NCBI GenBank assembly: GCA_950295325.1
Contig: OX485803.1
Span: forward strand, 52,713,554-52,777,553
From: Polytrichum commune
Taxonomy: Eukaryota; Streptophyta; Polytrichopsida; Polytrichales; Polytrichaceae
Reading direction: 5' to 3'
Length of the DNA stretch: 64,000 nucleotides
Below the pieces are notes generated by a model that searched no databases, had not been told where the DNA came from, and worked only from the letters and a program-made list of their open reading frames with translations. Both the position numbers and the translations under genes were made by a program. Shown here piece after piece: positions 63,217 through 64,000 of this stretch (positions are counted from its first letter, which is position 1; each line of letters begins with the position of its first letter).

Positions 63217-63555
63217 TGTAACGTGTATTATTTATCTACTATTTACAACCTCTAGTTCAACTAAACTCCTTTACTAGAAGATTAGAGGTGCCACCCTAGG
63301 TGCTCTAGCAGTTCTAAAGATAAAGGGAGTCACTACTAGTTGAGACTATGGTCTTACCCTAGGTTATCACCTTGTAAGTAACGACCATGAGTTAACTGTA
63401 CTTAGAGTTATCCTAAAGGCATGGAGGGAGAGCTAGTTAAGATATTTGGAACTACTAGTTGAAGGGAACCTCAACTCATAGTAGTATCTAGTATATAAAC
63501 TCTAAGGTTGGGTGGAACATGCCTCTTGAATCTCATTATTGTGAGATATGTTACA
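63217..63555 (+). repeat. 3' LTR of the chromovirus
   Basis: Begins TGTAACGTGTATTATT and ends GATATGTTACA, followed by CATCT. Differs from the 5' LTR at five transitions in the aligned portion plus the shorter AT-rich start. Confidence 0.92.
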
Positions 63556-63560
63556 CATCT

Positions 63561-64000
63561 ATTCCGATGCTCCATGAGATATACAAGTTGCTCCAACTCA
63601 AAAGTTTGCAAATGATCCCACTTCTCAACGTTTACAAAAAAAATCATGTCCATATCTCATGGACACTCATAAACTTCCTTCCTTTTAGAAAATGGAATCC
63701 ATGGACAGAGAAAAACTTGAAAAGGTTATGATTTGTTATTTGCAACCTACATACATAGGCTACTTTAGAAGGCCAACAGAGGGGCCACCCACACATAGTT
63801 TGCATGTGCCCCCAGGTTTGGACTCTTCATTGGAAACCTAAATGATGTGGGTGGGTGACTATGAAATAAAACCCACACATATGAAAATTTAATAATAAAA
63901 CAAATGTATACGTACCAACAATAGGCAACAAAATGGGCTCATGTATTTGTACTAAGCTTTTCAATTTGTTGCGATAAATGCCTCCACTACTACACAAAAT
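63561..64000. repeat. Right edge: dispersed repeat, partner at 6040-6150
   Basis: From about 63890, AACAAATGTATACGTAC, GGGCTCATGTATTTGTACTA and GATAAATGCCTCCACTAC match 6040-6150. The repeat is cut by the window's end. 63561-63880 shows no gene. Confidence 0.55.

Larger units (their letters stand above)
61039..63555 (+). mobile_element. Internally deleted Ty3/gypsy chromovirus, 2.5 kb, with perfect TSD
   Basis: LTRs at 61039-61400 and 63217-63555 start TGTAA and end TTACA. CATCT flanks the element on both sides (61034-61038, 63556-63560). A primer-binding site for initiator Met tRNA (TGGTATCAGAGC, 61402-61413) and a purine tract (AAGTGGGGAGG, ~63204-63214) are present. Over the alignable ~315 bp the LTRs differ by five transitions, so insertion is recent. 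The left LTR has an expanded ATTT-rich start. Each LTR has a TATATAAAC box. Inside are a degenerate gag zinc knuckle, an aspartic protease and an integrase chromodomain; reverse transcriptase, RNase H and the integrase core are deleted. It must have been mobilised in trans. Confidence 0.93.

Overview
This window is nuclear DNA from a land plant. It carries a class III peroxidase with the classic four-exon structure, an 11-exon CW-type zinc-finger gene of the large plant-specific kind, and the end of a plastid bestrophin-like (VCCN1-type) chloride-channel gene, all on the minus strand. The rest is AT-rich DNA full of plant transposons. The proteins are clearly homologous to angiosperm families but fairly divergent, so a lineage outside the well-known crops (early-diverging angiosperm, gymnosperm, fern or lycophyte) is possible. 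The species cannot be named from the sequence alone.

Layout. 1-2885: two exons of the bestrophin-like gene (C-terminus lies beyond position 1), with a tandem array of tRNA-like SINE copies in the intron. 2886-14956: gene-poor DNA holding a Mutator-like fold-back element (5384-5732), a solo SINE with imperfect target-site duplication (10045-10300) and several dispersed repeats. 14957-23002: the CW-type zinc-finger gene; joining the 11 exons gives 1495 codons plus stop with every junction in phase. 23003-25420: GC-rich promoter/5' region, then a degenerate tandem array. 25421-43600: no gene recognised; a LINE fragment, PIF/Harbinger-like MITEs, a cluster of elements with GGGCCACTTC ends, and many old dispersed repeats. 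43603-48459: the peroxidase gene (349 aa) with a ~108-bp minisatellite in intron 1. 48460-61038: a possible SINE, a second near-identical MITE copy, tandem duplications, and two inverted copies of an RNase H-bearing LINE ending in a (TTTTC)n tail. 61039-63555: an internally deleted Ty3/gypsy chromovirus with LTRs differing by only a few transitions and a perfect 5-bp target duplication. 63556-64000: the start of another dispersed repeat.

The three genes have unrelated roles (chloride transport in plastids, chromatin reading, extracellular/vacuolar redox) and are not a functional cluster. The most informative material is the mobile DNA: recent insertions with intact target duplications, LINE and SINE copies that appear to share 3' end sequence, and a deleted chromovirus that keeps only protease and chromodomain and contains an unexplained ORF.
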